Shown here: piece after piece, positions 14,362-22,041 of the stretch | Position numbering within the stretch: the stretch's first letter is position 1 | Layout: each line of letters starts with the position of its first letter | NCBI GenBank assembly: GCA_964570325.1 | Contig: CAZMXS010000061.1 | Location: forward strand, 1-27,517 | Direction of reading: 5' to 3' | From: CAZMXS01 sp964570325 | GTDB lineage: Bacteria; Verrucomicrobiota; Kiritimatiellia; CAIQIC01; CAZMXS01 | Length of the DNA stretch: 27,517 nt | Notes under the pieces: generated by a model | What the model was told of the DNA's origin: nothing | The model's input: only the letters and a program-made list of their open reading frames with translations | Database searches by the model: none | Position numbers and translations under genes: made by a program

Positions 14362-15332
14362 TGCCTTGCGCGGCGCCAGATGCCCTTGCCCGGTCGGCAG
14401 CTACGCGGGCCCGCCGAAGAAGCGCTGCCTATCCCCGTCTGGGCCTGTGCTGCCTGTTCCGCGCGGCGCCGATCCGTTTCCGCACGACGACCGCCGCCGC
14501 CTGTCTGCGCCTGCCGCGCGCCGCGCGGCTGGAAAAGATCGCCGCGCTCTGCCGCGCCAACGCGGAAGCCCTGCGGCAGGCGCTGGAATACTGCGCCGCG
14601 CACGGCATCGGCGCCTTCCGCGTCAACAGCCAGATCCTGCCGCTGAAGACGCATCCCGCGGCCGGCTACCGGCTCGCCGAGCTGCCGGGGGCGGCGGCGA
14701 TCCGCGCGGCATTCCGGCGCGGCGGCCGCTACGCGCGCGCGCATGGGTTGCGCCTGTCCTTTCACCCTGACCAGTTCGTGTTGCTCAACTCGCCGCGCGC
14801 GGATGTGGTGGCGGCCTCGGTCCGCGAACTCGCTTATCACGCGGAGGTCGCGAGCTGGATCGGCGCGGACGTGATCAACATTCACGGCGGCGGCGCGTAT
14901 GGCGACAAACCGGCCGCGCTGCGCCGGCTGGCCTCCGCGATTAGTCGCCTGCCGCGCGCGGTGCGCCGGCGGCTGACGCTGGAAAACGACGACCGCATTT
15001 ATACACCGGCCGACCTGCTGCCGGTTTGCCGCGCCACTGGCACGCCGCTGGTTTATGACGTTCACCATCACCGCTGCCGGCCGGATGGCTTGACCGAAGC
15101 GGAAGCCACGCGCCAGGCGTTGCGGACCTGGAACCGCGAGCCATTATTTCATCTTTCCAGTCCCATCGCCGGCTGGCAGGGTCCGCGGCCGTTCCGGCAT
15201 CACGATTTCATCAATCCGCGCGACTTTCCGGCGGCCTGGAAAAAGCGGCGGATCACGATCGAAGTGGAAGCAAAGGCCAAGGAATTGGCGATCGTGCGGC
15301 TGCAAACCTGGCTGGCGGCCGCGCGGAAATGA
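14361..15332 (+). CDS. uvsE: UV DNA damage endonuclease
   Basis: 323 residues. UvsE/UVDE nicks DNA 5' to UV photoproducts and other lesions, starting an alternative excision repair. Family core begins RLGLCCLF (residues 26-33). Metal and catalytic residues visible: FRVNSQILPLKTHP (87-99), LSFHPDQFVLLNSP with H135, NIHGGGAYGDK with H175, LENDDR with E208, YDVHHHR with D233 and H236, H264, HDFINPRD, and IEVEAKAKE with E301/E303 and the Lys that is carboxylated in the Thermus enzyme. The start is forced: no ATG, GTG or TTG occurs between 14361 and the family core, although the first ~24 residues are Ala/Arg-rich and non-family. The ATG overlaps the upstream stop (TGATG), so translation may be coupled. 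Confidence 0.9.
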   Translation: MPCAAPDALARSAATRARRRSAAYPRLGLCCLFRAAPIRFRTTTAAACLRLPRAARLEKIAALCRANAEALRQALEYCAAHGIGAFRVNSQILPLKTHPAAGYRLAELPGAAAIRAAFRRGGRYARAHGLRLSFHPDQFVLLNSPRADVVAASVRELAYHAEVASWIGADVINIHGGGAYGDKPAALRRLASAISRLPRAVRRRLTLENDDRIYTPADLLPVCRATGTPLVYDVHHHRCRPDGLTEAEATRQALRTWNREPLFHLSSPIAGWQGPRPFRHHDFINPRDFPAAWKKRRITIEVEAKAKELAIVRLQTWLAAARK

Positions 15333-15364
15333 ACCGGGGCGCTCGGTTGGCGCAGCTCATGTGG

Positions 15365-16549
15365 TTACGAGACGCGGGCCAGCGCGGCGAAGAAACGCGC
15401 CTCCACGCGGTCCCAGGCATAATTCCGCAGCACATATTCCCGGCCCGCGGCGCCCATCCGCCGGCGTTGCTCGTCGTGTTCGAGCAGCCAGCGCAGTTGC
15501 TCCTCGAAATCCGGGTAATGGCGGAACCACAGCCCGGCGCCGCTTTGCCGACATTGCCAGCGGAGCACTTCACACCGCGCGTGGACCAGCGCCGGCGTCC
15601 GCGCGAGGAAGGACTCCAGCAGGACGATCCCAAGACTTTCGTAGATCGAGGGGTGGATGAATGCGCACGCCCCGGCCATCGCCGCATATTTCTCCTGGTC
15701 GGGGACAAAACCCAGATCGGTGATGTGCGGCGCAAGTTCGGGCGGCGCTTCGATTGGCCCGCTGCCGGTGCAGACGAGTTTCACATCGCGCCCGGTCCGC
15801 TCGCGAAAGAGGTGCAGGTAATGGGTCAGCAGCGGCGTGCCCTTGCCGCTCTCGCGCCGGCCGGAATAGATGACATATGGCTGCCGGAAACCCAACCGCC
15901 TAGCGCAGGCGTTGGGGTCAGCTTCAAACGGGTCCAGCCCCATGCCCACGACATGGCACTTATGGTCCGGCAGGTTGAAAATGCGCCGGGCGAGATCCCG
16001 CTCCGGTTCGGTGTTGAACAAGCACCCGGCGACCGCGCCGAATAGATTCCGCATGAGGCCGAGGTAGGCGAACGGCTCGTCATGCAGGCACGAGACCAGG
16101 AACGTCTTGGCGGGGTGAATCTGCGCGGCGTGATATACCAGTCCGAAGAGGTACGGTCCGGTCACAATCCGGTCATACTCGCCGCCGCGCGCGCGCAGGT
16201 GGTCATAGAGCGCCTGGCTGTTGACGCTGTTGTGGATCCATTTTCCTTCGTCTTCCGGCGCGACGCCGACCCCCTGGCTGATGGCTTTCTGGACGCGATG
16301 AAAAGTGTCGGTGTCGCGCGGATCCACCGGAAAATATTCCACTTCCATCCCGGCAAACGCCTTCCGGCCGGCCGGCAGGACGTTGGCCCAGGTGAAGTGA
16401 TCCACGGCGCAGGTGGTGAGCATGGTCACCCGGCAACCGGCGCGCGCCGCGCGCAGCGCCAGGCTTTTCAAGAGTGTTTCGGCGCCGCCGACCGTGCCGG
16501 TTTCGGAAAAGCGGGGACAGACGAAGGCGATATGTTGCAAAGACGTCAT
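15365..16549 (-). CDS. Family 4 glycosyltransferase
   Basis: 394 residues from ATG 16549 (MTSLQHIAFVCPRFSETG); a TTG two codons upstream is also possible. The N-terminal half shows the glycine-rich donor/acceptor loop ETGTVGGAETLLKSLALRA, typical of GT4 enzymes, then MLTTCAVDHFTW. The second half has QPYVIYSGRRESGKGTPLLTHYL (start of the nucleotide-sugar domain), LVCTGSGPIEAP, ITDLGFVPDQEKYAAMAGA and HPSIYESLGIVLLESFLA with the E-x7-E pair. A cytoplasmic retaining GT-B enzyme; sugar and acceptor unknown, probably a surface glycan. It is convergent with uvsE, 32 bases between stops, and is preceded on its own strand by the release-factor-like gene. Confidence 0.88.
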   Translation of the reverse strand: MTSLQHIAFVCPRFSETGTVGGAETLLKSLALRAARAGCRVTMLTTCAVDHFTWANVLPAGRKAFAGMEVEYFPVDPRDTDTFHRVQKAISQGVGVAPEDEGKWIHNSVNSQALYDHLRARGGEYDRIVTGPYLFGLVYHAAQIHPAKTFLVSCLHDEPFAYLGLMRNLFGAVAGCLFNTEPERDLARRIFNLPDHKCHVVGMGLDPFEADPNACARRLGFRQPYVIYSGRRESGKGTPLLTHYLHLFRERTGRDVKLVCTGSGPIEAPPELAPHITDLGFVPDQEKYAAMAGACAFIHPSIYESLGIVLLESFLARTPALVHARCEVLRWQCRQSGAGLWFRHYPDFEEQLRWLLEHDEQRRRMGAAGREYVLRNYAWDRVEARFFAALARVS

Positions 16550-16616
16550 AAACAAAAGGAGCGGCCGCCGCCCCCTACTACTCAGGTTTTACTTCTGCTG
16601 CTTCCGTCTTTCCCTT

Positions 16617-17033
16617 TCACCATTCCGCTTTTCCCATCCGGCGGCTTTCCTTTTTCTCGGACTGTTTCCGCTTGTCCGCCAGCATCCGGGCGCGCTGGCG
16701 GCGGGAGCGGCGGCGTTTTTGGCGACGGATTTTTTCGATTTCCTGCCGGCGGGCGCTGCGCGCGCCGACGATCCGCTCCTCGATCCGGTCGCAGAGTTCA
16801 CGTCGGGCCAGAAAACGGTTCAGCGTTTGAGAGCGTTCGCGCTGGCAACGGATTTCGACGCCGGTCGGCCGATGATATATATAGACGGTTGAGGAAGTTT
16901 TGTTGATTTTCTGGCCCCCGGCGCCCGAGCCACGGATGAACTTCTCCTCAATATCCGCCTCCCGGATATTGAGCCGGGCCATTCGCTCGATCAATTGGGT
17001 TTCCTTTTCCGGACTGACATTAAATAAAGGCAT
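16617..17033 (-). CDS. Release-factor-like ribosome rescue protein (GGQ domain, C12orf65/ArfB type)
   Basis: 138 residues. The catalytic GGQ (39-41) lies in FIRGSGAGGQKINKTSS, followed by VYIYHRPTGVEIRCQRERSQTLNRFLARREL, the full domain-3 fold of class-1 release factors. Codon-recognition domains are absent. The last ~40 residues are almost all Lys, Arg, Gln and Glu (RRQEIEKIRRQKRRRSRRQR and beyond). In ArfB such a basic tail enters the empty mRNA channel of stalled ribosomes; the core here looks closer to C12orf65/mtRF-R, which releases peptides from split large subunits. Either way the expected activity is peptidyl-tRNA hydrolysis on stalled ribosomes. The specific substrate is inferred. 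Confidence 0.85.
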   Translation of the reverse strand: MPLFNVSPEKETQLIERMARLNIREADIEEKFIRGSGAGGQKINKTSSTVYIYHRPTGVEIRCQRERSQTLNRFLARRELCDRIEERIVGARSARRQEIEKIRRQKRRRSRRQRARMLADKRKQSEKKESRRMGKAEW

Positions 17034-17200
17034 GGGTGGAATAATAGCGAGCGTCGCCGCAAGGTGAAGGCTTTTCGACTGATATGGGTAACAGATGGCG
17101 GCGCTTAAACGGCAAAAAAAACTTTACTCCCCCTATTTATAGTGGCAGAATAAAAATGTTGTATTTTGGGTTATCTGCAAGGTTTTCGGAGGGAAATTGG

Positions 17201-17854
17201 ATGAAGAAGTTACTGATTGCGTTAATGGTGCTCGGAGCGGCGTCCGTTGGCTATGGCGATTTGCTCGCAGGCTGGGAAGTCACAGGCGTTAACGCTTCGG
17301 CCGTTCCAGTTTTCACCAACACAGTGGCGGGCGCCAATATCAATTCCAATGCCAACGTTCTCTCGCTGGGCAGCGGGGTCTCCGCCAGCGCCACAGCGGA
17401 TACGTTTGGTGGCACCTCATTCAACGTAGCGGATTTGGGTACGGCCATATCCGGCAACAAGTACATCAGTTGGACGCTGCAAGCACAAAACGGCTGGTTA
17501 TTTTCCGTGACCAACATCTCCATGAATTTCAACCGTACGGGAACCGGCGGCTCCAACATGGTGCTGCGGTCAAGCGCCGACGGCTTCAGCAGCGATTTGA
17601 ACACATGGAATAACTTTGCGGGTACGGCCGGTGGCGGCGATGCCAACATCGGAATGAGCCTGTCCGCCACCAATAGCCTGGAGTTCCGGCTGTATATTTG
17701 GGGCGCCAGCGCCGCGAGTGGCGCGGATCGTTTCCGCACCATTTCGGGGAATGATCTGCAGATTCAGGGCACGACGATGATTCCCGAACCGGCCACTCTC
17801 GGCTTGCTTGGATTGGGTGCGCTGGCACTGATCTATCGCCGTTTCCGCAAATAG
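17201..17854 (+). CDS. PEP-CTERM sorting-domain protein
   Basis: 217 residues from ATG 17201 (MKKLLIALMVLGAASVGYGD), a good Sec signal peptide; GGAGGG (17188-17193) is 7 bases upstream. The frame is open to 17084, but those residues are not needed and the ribosome site favours 17201. The mature protein is small, Asn/Ser/Gly/Ala-rich and predicted to be beta-rich, low in Cys, with NWDNFAG-like and NMVLRSSADGF segments. It ends IPEPATLGLLGLGALALIYRRFRK: PEP motif, transmembrane helix, basic tail. By family knowledge the signal is cut by an exosortase, linked to exopolysaccharide export. No exosortase is in the window. The leader 17090-17187 is distinctly AT-rich compared with flanks, likely holding the promoter. 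Confidence 0.88.
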   Translation: MKKLLIALMVLGAASVGYGDLLAGWEVTGVNASAVPVFTNTVAGANINSNANVLSLGSGVSASATADTFGGTSFNVADLGTAISGNKYISWTLQAQNGWLFSVTNISMNFNRTGTGGSNMVLRSSADGFSSDLNTWNNFAGTAGGGDANIGMSLSATNSLEFRLYIWGASAASGADRFRTISGNDLQIQGTTMIPEPATLGLLGLGALALIYRRFRK

Positions 17855-17881
17855 CCGCAATCAGACTTCTTTTGATTTTCG

Positions 17882-17905
17882 CAGGGCCGCCCTGAGGCGG
17901 CCCTG
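17882..17905 (+). terminator. Terminator-like hairpin after the PEP-CTERM gene
   Basis: Perfect 10-bp stem CAGGGCCGCC / GGCGGCCCTG with a 4-base loop CTGA, 27 bases after the stop at 17854, followed by a modestly T-rich ACTGTTGTTT. It also faces the end of the minus-strand TMTC-like gene, but no T-run lies on that side. Confidence 0.65.
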
Positions 17906-17938
17906 ACTGTTGTTTGGCCCGCGCAGATTTTTCCCGTA

Positions 17939-17960
17939 GCGCCCAGCTCCGACTGGGCGC
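17939..17960 (+). terminator. Second hairpin with T-run
   Basis: Perfect 8-bp stem GCGCCCAG / CTGGGCGC with loop CTCCGA, followed by AAGTTTTT. It may be a back-up terminator for the plus-strand gene. The eleven bases GCTCCGACTGG in it recur at 20163-20173, so it could instead belong to a dispersed palindromic repeat. Confidence 0.45.
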
Positions 17961-18043
17961 AAGTTTTTGGCTGGAATCCAAGCGCACCCGGATAATGCCC
18001 AACGGGTCAAGGTTCACCATGGGTCAAATGGGCAAATCCGCAG

Positions 18044-20107
18044 TTATTCCCGCCAGGCCCGACCTTCCCGGTAAGCCCGCAAGCGGGTTGCGACCTGATC
18101 CTTGAACACGGGGTCGCCGGCCAAAGCGAGCGCCTCTTCCCCGGTGTGAACGGCCGCGGCAAACTGGCCGGCGGCCGCGTAAGCCGCCGCCAGCGTGTCC
18201 AGCGCGTGCGGTTCCCGCCGGCCGGTCAATTCAATCAACCGTTCGGCCAGTTGCACCGTCGCGGCGGGGTCTGGCTGGTCGGCGCTGGTGGCGCGCAGCC
18301 AGGCCAGATTGTTCAGCGCCGGGATCGCATTCGAGTTCACGATCAGCGCCTTTTCAAAATACGGAATGGCTTGGGCGCGGTGGCCGGCCGCAACCAACAT
18401 CAGCCCCATTTGATAAGGCACGCGATCCGATTCCGGAAACAAGGTGAGCGCCTGCCGGCATTCATCCATGGCCTCCAGCGGCCGCCGGATTTGGTTCAGC
18501 AGCAAAATCCGGTTCCACCGCGCGTCAAAAAAATCCGGCTTGAGATTGATAACCGCGAGATAATGCTGAAGCGCGTCTTCGTTTTGCTGGAGCAGCATTT
18601 CTGCATTGGCCAGGCTGAAAAACGCCTGCCAGTAACCGGGTGCGGCTTGAATCGCCCGGCGGTAATATCCGACCGCTTGCGCGGGGTCATCGCGCATGAC
18701 ACAAAGATTCCCCAAATTGTAAAGCGCTTCCGGGTGGTGGGGATTGGCTTGGATCGCCGCGCGGAAATGCGCCTCGGCCTCAGCCAATCGGCCGCGCTGT
18801 TTCAGAATTCCGCCCAGATTGTTGTGCGCCATCCAGCAGGCCGGATTCTTCTTCAGCGTGTCGCGCCAAAGGGTCTCCGCGTCGTGGTAAATGCCGGCCT
18901 GGCGCCAGGTCAGCAGGGCCAGCAGCGCCAGTGGAAGCATGGCCAGCGCCACCCGCCCGCGCGCCGGCCATTGCGCAGTCGCGCGCGTCAGCACTTGCAC
19001 CAGCATCGTCAGGATTGGGATGCCGGCCAGATACTGGTGGTGATCCGCCACGAAACTGTAGCGCTGGTAATAGTAACTCACCAGGCCCAGCAAGGGCCCG
19101 ATCAACAGGCCATAGACCAACATGCCCGCGAGCGGTCCGCGCCCGATTCGGCTGGAGAAACACCAGAGGCCCAGATAAAGCAACCCGGCCGCCAGCGGAA
19201 ATAATACGTTCCACGAAAACCCGTTCGGAATGGCCCAATGCGGGTACACAAATGTCAGGTTCAAAGGGACCAGCAGTTTCCCGAGATAGAACCAGAATGC
19301 GCGGCCCGCCACCTGCCAACGCGTCAGCGGCCCCAGTGTCCAAGCGGTTCCATCAGCGCCGCCGGATTCGGGGAATTCAAAGCGCAGCGTCAGCAGCGCC
19401 AGCGCCAAGGCGGCGGACACCATGGGCAAAACCGTCCAGCCGTCCACTGCTTGCAGTCGGCTTTTGCGCCACCAAGTCAAGGCCAGCAGCACAAAAGGCA
19501 ACGCCACAACACTGGTCTTGCTGAAAAGCGCCAGCACAAAGAAAATGAATGCGGACACAAAAAAAACCGGTCGCCCATTTGTTTCGGGGTCCACCCCGGC
19601 GACATCCCAGCGGCGGAATCGCGCATAGCAATTCACGCTCAACAGGGTAAAGAACCCCACCAGGACGTTTTTGCGCTCGGTCACCCACGCCACCGACTCG
19701 ACCTCAATCGGATGCAGGGCAAAGAACGCGGCCGCCAACATGGCGCCGGGCAGACGCAGGAATCGTAGCAGCACCCAGAGCAGGATAGCGTTCAGGCCGT
19801 GTAGCAGGATGTTGACCGCATGATAGCCGGCGGGATTGAAACCCCAGAGGCGATGTTCCACCCAAAAAGTGGTCCAAGTTATCGGAAAGTATTGCGGATG
19901 CGGCGTCGGCCGGAGCCAAATGTCCAGCGGGGTTGCGTTTCGCACATTGTGGTTTTCCAGCAGATGGTCGTCGTCATCCCAGACAAAGCCGGCGCGCAGC
20001 GCGGGGTAATAGGCAAGCAGCACGCCGACCAGCAGCCCGACGGCTCCCAGAAAGAGCCGCAATCGCTTGTTGTTTAGCCCGTTCATCATCGGTTGATCAA
20101 TGTCCAT
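18044..20107 (-). CDS. TMTC-like membrane glycosyltransferase with C-terminal TPR repeats
   Basis: 687 residues. The N-terminal ~420 residues form about ten to eleven transmembrane helices. The first external loop holds the acidic FVWDDDDHLLENHNV and the next has WTTFWVEHRLWGFNPAGYHAVN, features of the TMTC/PMT-type GT-C fold, where early acidic residues are catalytic. Later come ALHPIEVESVAWVTERKNV and FVYPHWAIPNGFSWN. Residues ~425-680 comprise about seven TPR units (AHNNLGGILKQRGRLAEAEA, ALYNLGNLCVMRDDPAQAV, ALNNLAWLRA and others). Eukaryotic TMTCs O-mannosylate cadherins using dolichyl-phosphate mannose. A bacterial member would use a polyprenyl-phosphate sugar to modify exported proteins; substrate here is inferred. 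Alternative starts at 20089 or 20086 are equally plausible. Confidence 0.8.
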   Translation of the reverse strand: MDIDQPMMNGLNNKRLRLFLGAVGLLVGVLLAYYPALRAGFVWDDDDHLLENHNVRNATPLDIWLRPTPHPQYFPITWTTFWVEHRLWGFNPAGYHAVNILLHGLNAILLWVLLRFLRLPGAMLAAAFFALHPIEVESVAWVTERKNVLVGFFTLLSVNCYARFRRWDVAGVDPETNGRPVFFVSAFIFFVLALFSKTSVVALPFVLLALTWWRKSRLQAVDGWTVLPMVSAALALALLTLRFEFPESGGADGTAWTLGPLTRWQVAGRAFWFYLGKLLVPLNLTFVYPHWAIPNGFSWNVLFPLAAGLLYLGLWCFSSRIGRGPLAGMLVYGLLIGPLLGLVSYYYQRYSFVADHHQYLAGIPILTMLVQVLTRATAQWPARGRVALAMLPLALLALLTWRQAGIYHDAETLWRDTLKKNPACWMAHNNLGGILKQRGRLAEAEAHFRAAIQANPHHPEALYNLGNLCVMRDDPAQAVGYYRRAIQAAPGYWQAFFSLANAEMLLQQNEDALQHYLAVINLKPDFFDARWNRILLLNQIRRPLEAMDECRQALTLFPESDRVPYQMGLMLVAAGHRAQAIPYFEKALIVNSNAIPALNNLAWLRATSADQPDPAATVQLAERLIELTGRREPHALDTLAAAYAAAGQFAAAVHTGEEALALAGDPVFKDQVATRLRAYREGRAWRE

Positions 20108-20212
20108 TCACCAGTATGGGCTGGACTGGCCGGCGCATCAAGCCGGGCGGTGCAGGCCCTGCGCTCCGACTGGTGCGGTGTCGCATGCGCCATTGGCGGA
20201 TTTACTGTCGCG

Positions 20213-20232
20213 CTTCATACTTCATGCTTCAT
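20213..20232. repeat. Short heptamer repeat CTTCATA/CTTCATG/CTTCAT
   Basis: Three contiguous near-copies of a 7-base unit in the short gap between the divergent TMTC-like gene and the unknown gene at 20264. It resembles in style the microrepeats at 9534-9604. Function unknown. Confidence 0.5.
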
Positions 20233-20263
20233 CCGGCCGCCGTCATCTCTTATTCTTTTCTCC

Positions 20264-20662
20264 ATGCGGCATCCACGCGTTATCGCCTGGGAAGAGAAGC
20301 TCCGCGAGATCTTCGATCGGATTGACCACCGGTTGGAGGAACAATACGGCAACCGTTTGCCCCTCCATCCGGCGCGCCCGGTACGGGGCGCCACCGCCAG
20401 CCCGGAACAGGACGGCTTATTCGAGATTGGCGCGGCTTACACGGCCGGCTTCGGCTCGACGCATGGCGAGGGTTACGTCGTCGAGGCCCGCCTGGTTACC
20501 CTGGCGGACGTTCCGGCCGTGTTCCAGGAACAGTTGGAGCAAGAAGTGGTGCGGCAGCTCCGCGCGGAATTGCCGGCCGCCTTTCCCGGGCGCAATCTGC
20601 GCGTGGAGCGCGATGGCCCGGTCTACAAGATTATCGGCGATTTGGATCTGGGCGCCGTGTGA
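20264..20662 (+). CDS. Conserved-looking protein of unknown function
   Basis: 132 residues from ATG 20264 (MRHPRVIAWEEKLREIFDR). The frame is open to 20093, but the upstream codons read through intergenic repeats. N-terminal helix residues 8-27 are charged and amphipathic. The middle has GLFEIGAAYTAGFGSTHGEG and YVVEARLVTLADVPAVF. Next is a helix EQLEQEVVRQLRAELPAAFP, then LRVERDGPVYKIIGDLDLG at the end. No signal peptide, membrane segment, Cys or known catalytic motif. It looks like a compact cytoplasmic alpha/beta domain. I recall similar unnamed proteins in other bacteria but cannot name a family. A hairpin follows the stop. Confidence 0.7.
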   Translation: MRHPRVIAWEEKLREIFDRIDHRLEEQYGNRLPLHPARPVRGATASPEQDGLFEIGAAYTAGFGSTHGEGYVVEARLVTLADVPAVFQEQLEQEVVRQLRAELPAAFPGRNLRVERDGPVYKIIGDLDLGAV

Positions 20663-20687
20663 TCCTGCGGCGCGTCTTTGGTCGTTG

Positions 20688-20716
20688 ACGTGGCGGCGTT
20701 CCCGAAGCCGCCACGT
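20688..20716 (+). terminator. Perfect 10-bp inverted repeat downstream of the unknown gene
   Basis: ACGTGGCGGC (20688-20697) and GCCGCCACGT (20707-20716), 9-base loop, 25 bases after the stop at 20662. No T-run follows, so it may be a mRNA 3' stabiliser or weak terminator rather than a classic intrinsic terminator. Confidence 0.45.
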
Positions 20717-20743
20717 GGGGACTGCCTGCCGCGGTAACAAAAC

Positions 20744-20773
20744 AAAAGGGACGACCGGAAGGCCGCCCCTTTT
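20744..20773 (-). terminator. Intrinsic terminator of the HU gene, probably bidirectional
   Basis: Read on the minus strand, AAAAGGGGCGGCC pairs with GGTCGTCCCTTTT (13 bp including two G-U pairs) around a TTCC loop. It is followed by GTTTTGTT and lies 25 bases beyond the HU stop. The plus-strand reading also has flanking A and T runs, so it could terminate the unknown gene at 20264-20662 too. Confidence 0.75.
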
Positions 20774-20798
20774 GCTTTTGAACTGTTTGAACAGTGGA

Positions 20799-21080
20799 CT
20801 ATTTGCCGCCGAGGATCGCGTCCTTGCAGGCTTTCGCCACGCGGAACTTCACGACCTTCTTGGCCGGGATCTGGATGGTCTCGCCGGTGGCCGGGTTACG
20901 GCCCTGGCGCGCCTTGCGGTGGACCAGCACCAGCTTGCCCAGACCGGGGAGCACGAACGCGTTCTTGGCTTCCTTGTAAGCGAGCTTGGCCATCTCGTCG
21001 AAGAACACGCCCACCTGTTTCTTGGTAAGGCCCGTCTTCTCCGCGAGCGTGGACTGAATCTGTGACTTCGTCATCGCCAT
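20799..21080 (-). CDS. hup: HU family DNA-binding protein
   Basis: 93 residues, standard HU length. MAMTKSQIQSTLAEKTGLTKKQ forms the helical dimer body. The body continues with FVLPGLGKLVLVHRKARQGRNPATG (standing in for the usual F-x-L-x-G-F-G-x-F-x-V core), where RQGRNPATG is the tip of the DNA-binding arm with its conserved intercalating Pro. KKVVKFRVAKACKDAI matches the HU C terminus. It binds DNA with little sequence preference and bends it in the nucleoid. GGAGG on the minus strand (plus 21087-21091) is 6 bases before the ATG at 21080; a TATAAT box lies just upstream and a strong terminator downstream, so this is a complete monocistronic unit. Slight divergence in the core suggests an HU paralogue among PVC-type HU proteins. 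Confidence 0.93.
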   Translation of the reverse strand: MAMTKSQIQSTLAEKTGLTKKQVGVFFDEMAKLAYKEAKNAFVLPGLGKLVLVHRKARQGRNPATGETIQIPAKKVVKFRVAKACKDAILGGK

Positions 21081-21106
21081 AACCAGCCTCCTTTTTTTGC
21101 CGGATT

Positions 21107-21112
21107 ATTATA
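21107..21112 (-). promoter_or_regulatory. Probable -10 box of the HU gene
   Basis: Perfect TATAAT on the minus strand, about 15 bases upstream of the GGAGG ribosome site. No good -35 hexamer is seen 17 bases further up, so promoter strength is uncertain. Confidence 0.5.
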
Positions 21113-21184
21113 TCCTGACAACCGGTTTTGCGAGGAATTGTGCGCGCCAGCCTCAATAAAACAAGTGTTTTTTTCAAGTTTCTG

Positions 21185-21736
21185 TTAGCCGCGCCAGATG
21201 ATCGCTTGCGCGATTTCATCGGCTTGGGCGCGGCCGGCGAGGTGTTCGATGATTTTCAAGGCAAACGGGAATGCGGAGCCGGCGCCTTGGCCGGTGATCA
21301 CCTTGCCGTCCACCACCACTGCCGCATCCACCCATTGGACCACGCCGGCAAAGGCGGCCTTTTCAGCGGGGTAGCAGGTGATCCGTTGGCCCTTGAGAAT
21401 GCCGGCGTCCAACAGGACCAGCGGGCCGGCGCAGATGGCGCCAACAAATTTGCCGGCATCGTGGAACTGACGCGCCAGTTTCGGCACGCGGGGATCCGCG
21501 CGCATGTGTTTGACGCCATTCGCGCCGCCAGGCACGACAAGCACGTCGAATTCGTCCGTCCAGATGTCGTCAAGCGCGGCGTCCGGCACCAGCTTGGTGC
21601 GCCGAGCCGCCGTGACCGGCCCCGGTTGGAGGCCGGCTGCGACCACTTCCCACTTCGCCCGCCGGAAAAGATCCATGGGAATCACCGCTTCCATCTCCTC
21701 CGACCCCTCCGCCAATAGAACCAGCGCTCTGATCAT
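21185..21736 (-). CDS. DJ-1/PfpI family protein (YajL-like)
   Basis: 183 residues from ATG 21736 (MIRALVLLAEGSEEMEAVIP), with a good ribosome site (GGGAGGT) 6 bases upstream; the frame runs up to 21784 without family sequence. The nucleophile C102 lies in VGAICAGPLVLLDAG, the nucleophile elbow; E14 or E16 in AEGSEEMEA is the acidic partner of the Cys, as in DJ-1. VVPGGANGVKHMR and ITGQGAGSAFPFALKI are the other family blocks. The DJ-1 subclass has been linked to oxidative stress and to repair of glyoxal-modified protein (debated). Here no neighbour informs the role. Single cytoplasmic domain. Confidence 0.9.
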   Translation of the reverse strand: MIRALVLLAEGSEEMEAVIPMDLFRRAKWEVVAAGLQPGPVTAARRTKLVPDAALDDIWTDEFDVLVVPGGANGVKHMRADPRVPKLARQFHDAGKFVGAICAGPLVLLDAGILKGQRITCYPAEKAAFAGVVQWVDAAVVVDGKVITGQGAGSAFPFALKIIEHLAGRAQADEIAQAIIWRG

Positions 21737-22041
21737 GCTGCGACCTCCCGCTGTTTTGCTTGGGCAATGTTTCCGCCCGGGCACACCATAGCGTCGCGCC
21801 GCGGCGTATGTCAGCGGAAAAAAACAGGCCTTGTCGCGTCAAGGTTGCGTGAATAGTCGTGATGAGCACCGTGCCGGACGCAATGAATCTGGGACTACCG
21901 GATATTCAAGTGTGATCCGGACATCTCTCGCCAATTTCCGGCCAGTTGGCTCTTGGCGCCACGGGAATGAACCAATGCGCTTGAAGAGCGGTCGTTCCGG
22001 GGGTACATATTAACCGGTTTCCAACTAACGGAGGTTCGGAC
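21737..22041. other. 305-base gap between divergent genes
   Basis: It lies between the DJ-1 start and the secreted-protein start and should hold both promoters. A short inverted pair CCGGAT...ATCCGG is seen around 21898-21921. The plus-strand gene's GGAGG is at 22030-22034. No ORF with coding character and no RNA gene were recognised. Confidence 0.5.

Noticed and set aside
14274..15071. 265-residue minus-strand open frame
   Set aside because: Antisense to uvsE, Arg/Ala/Gly-rich with no recognisable fold.
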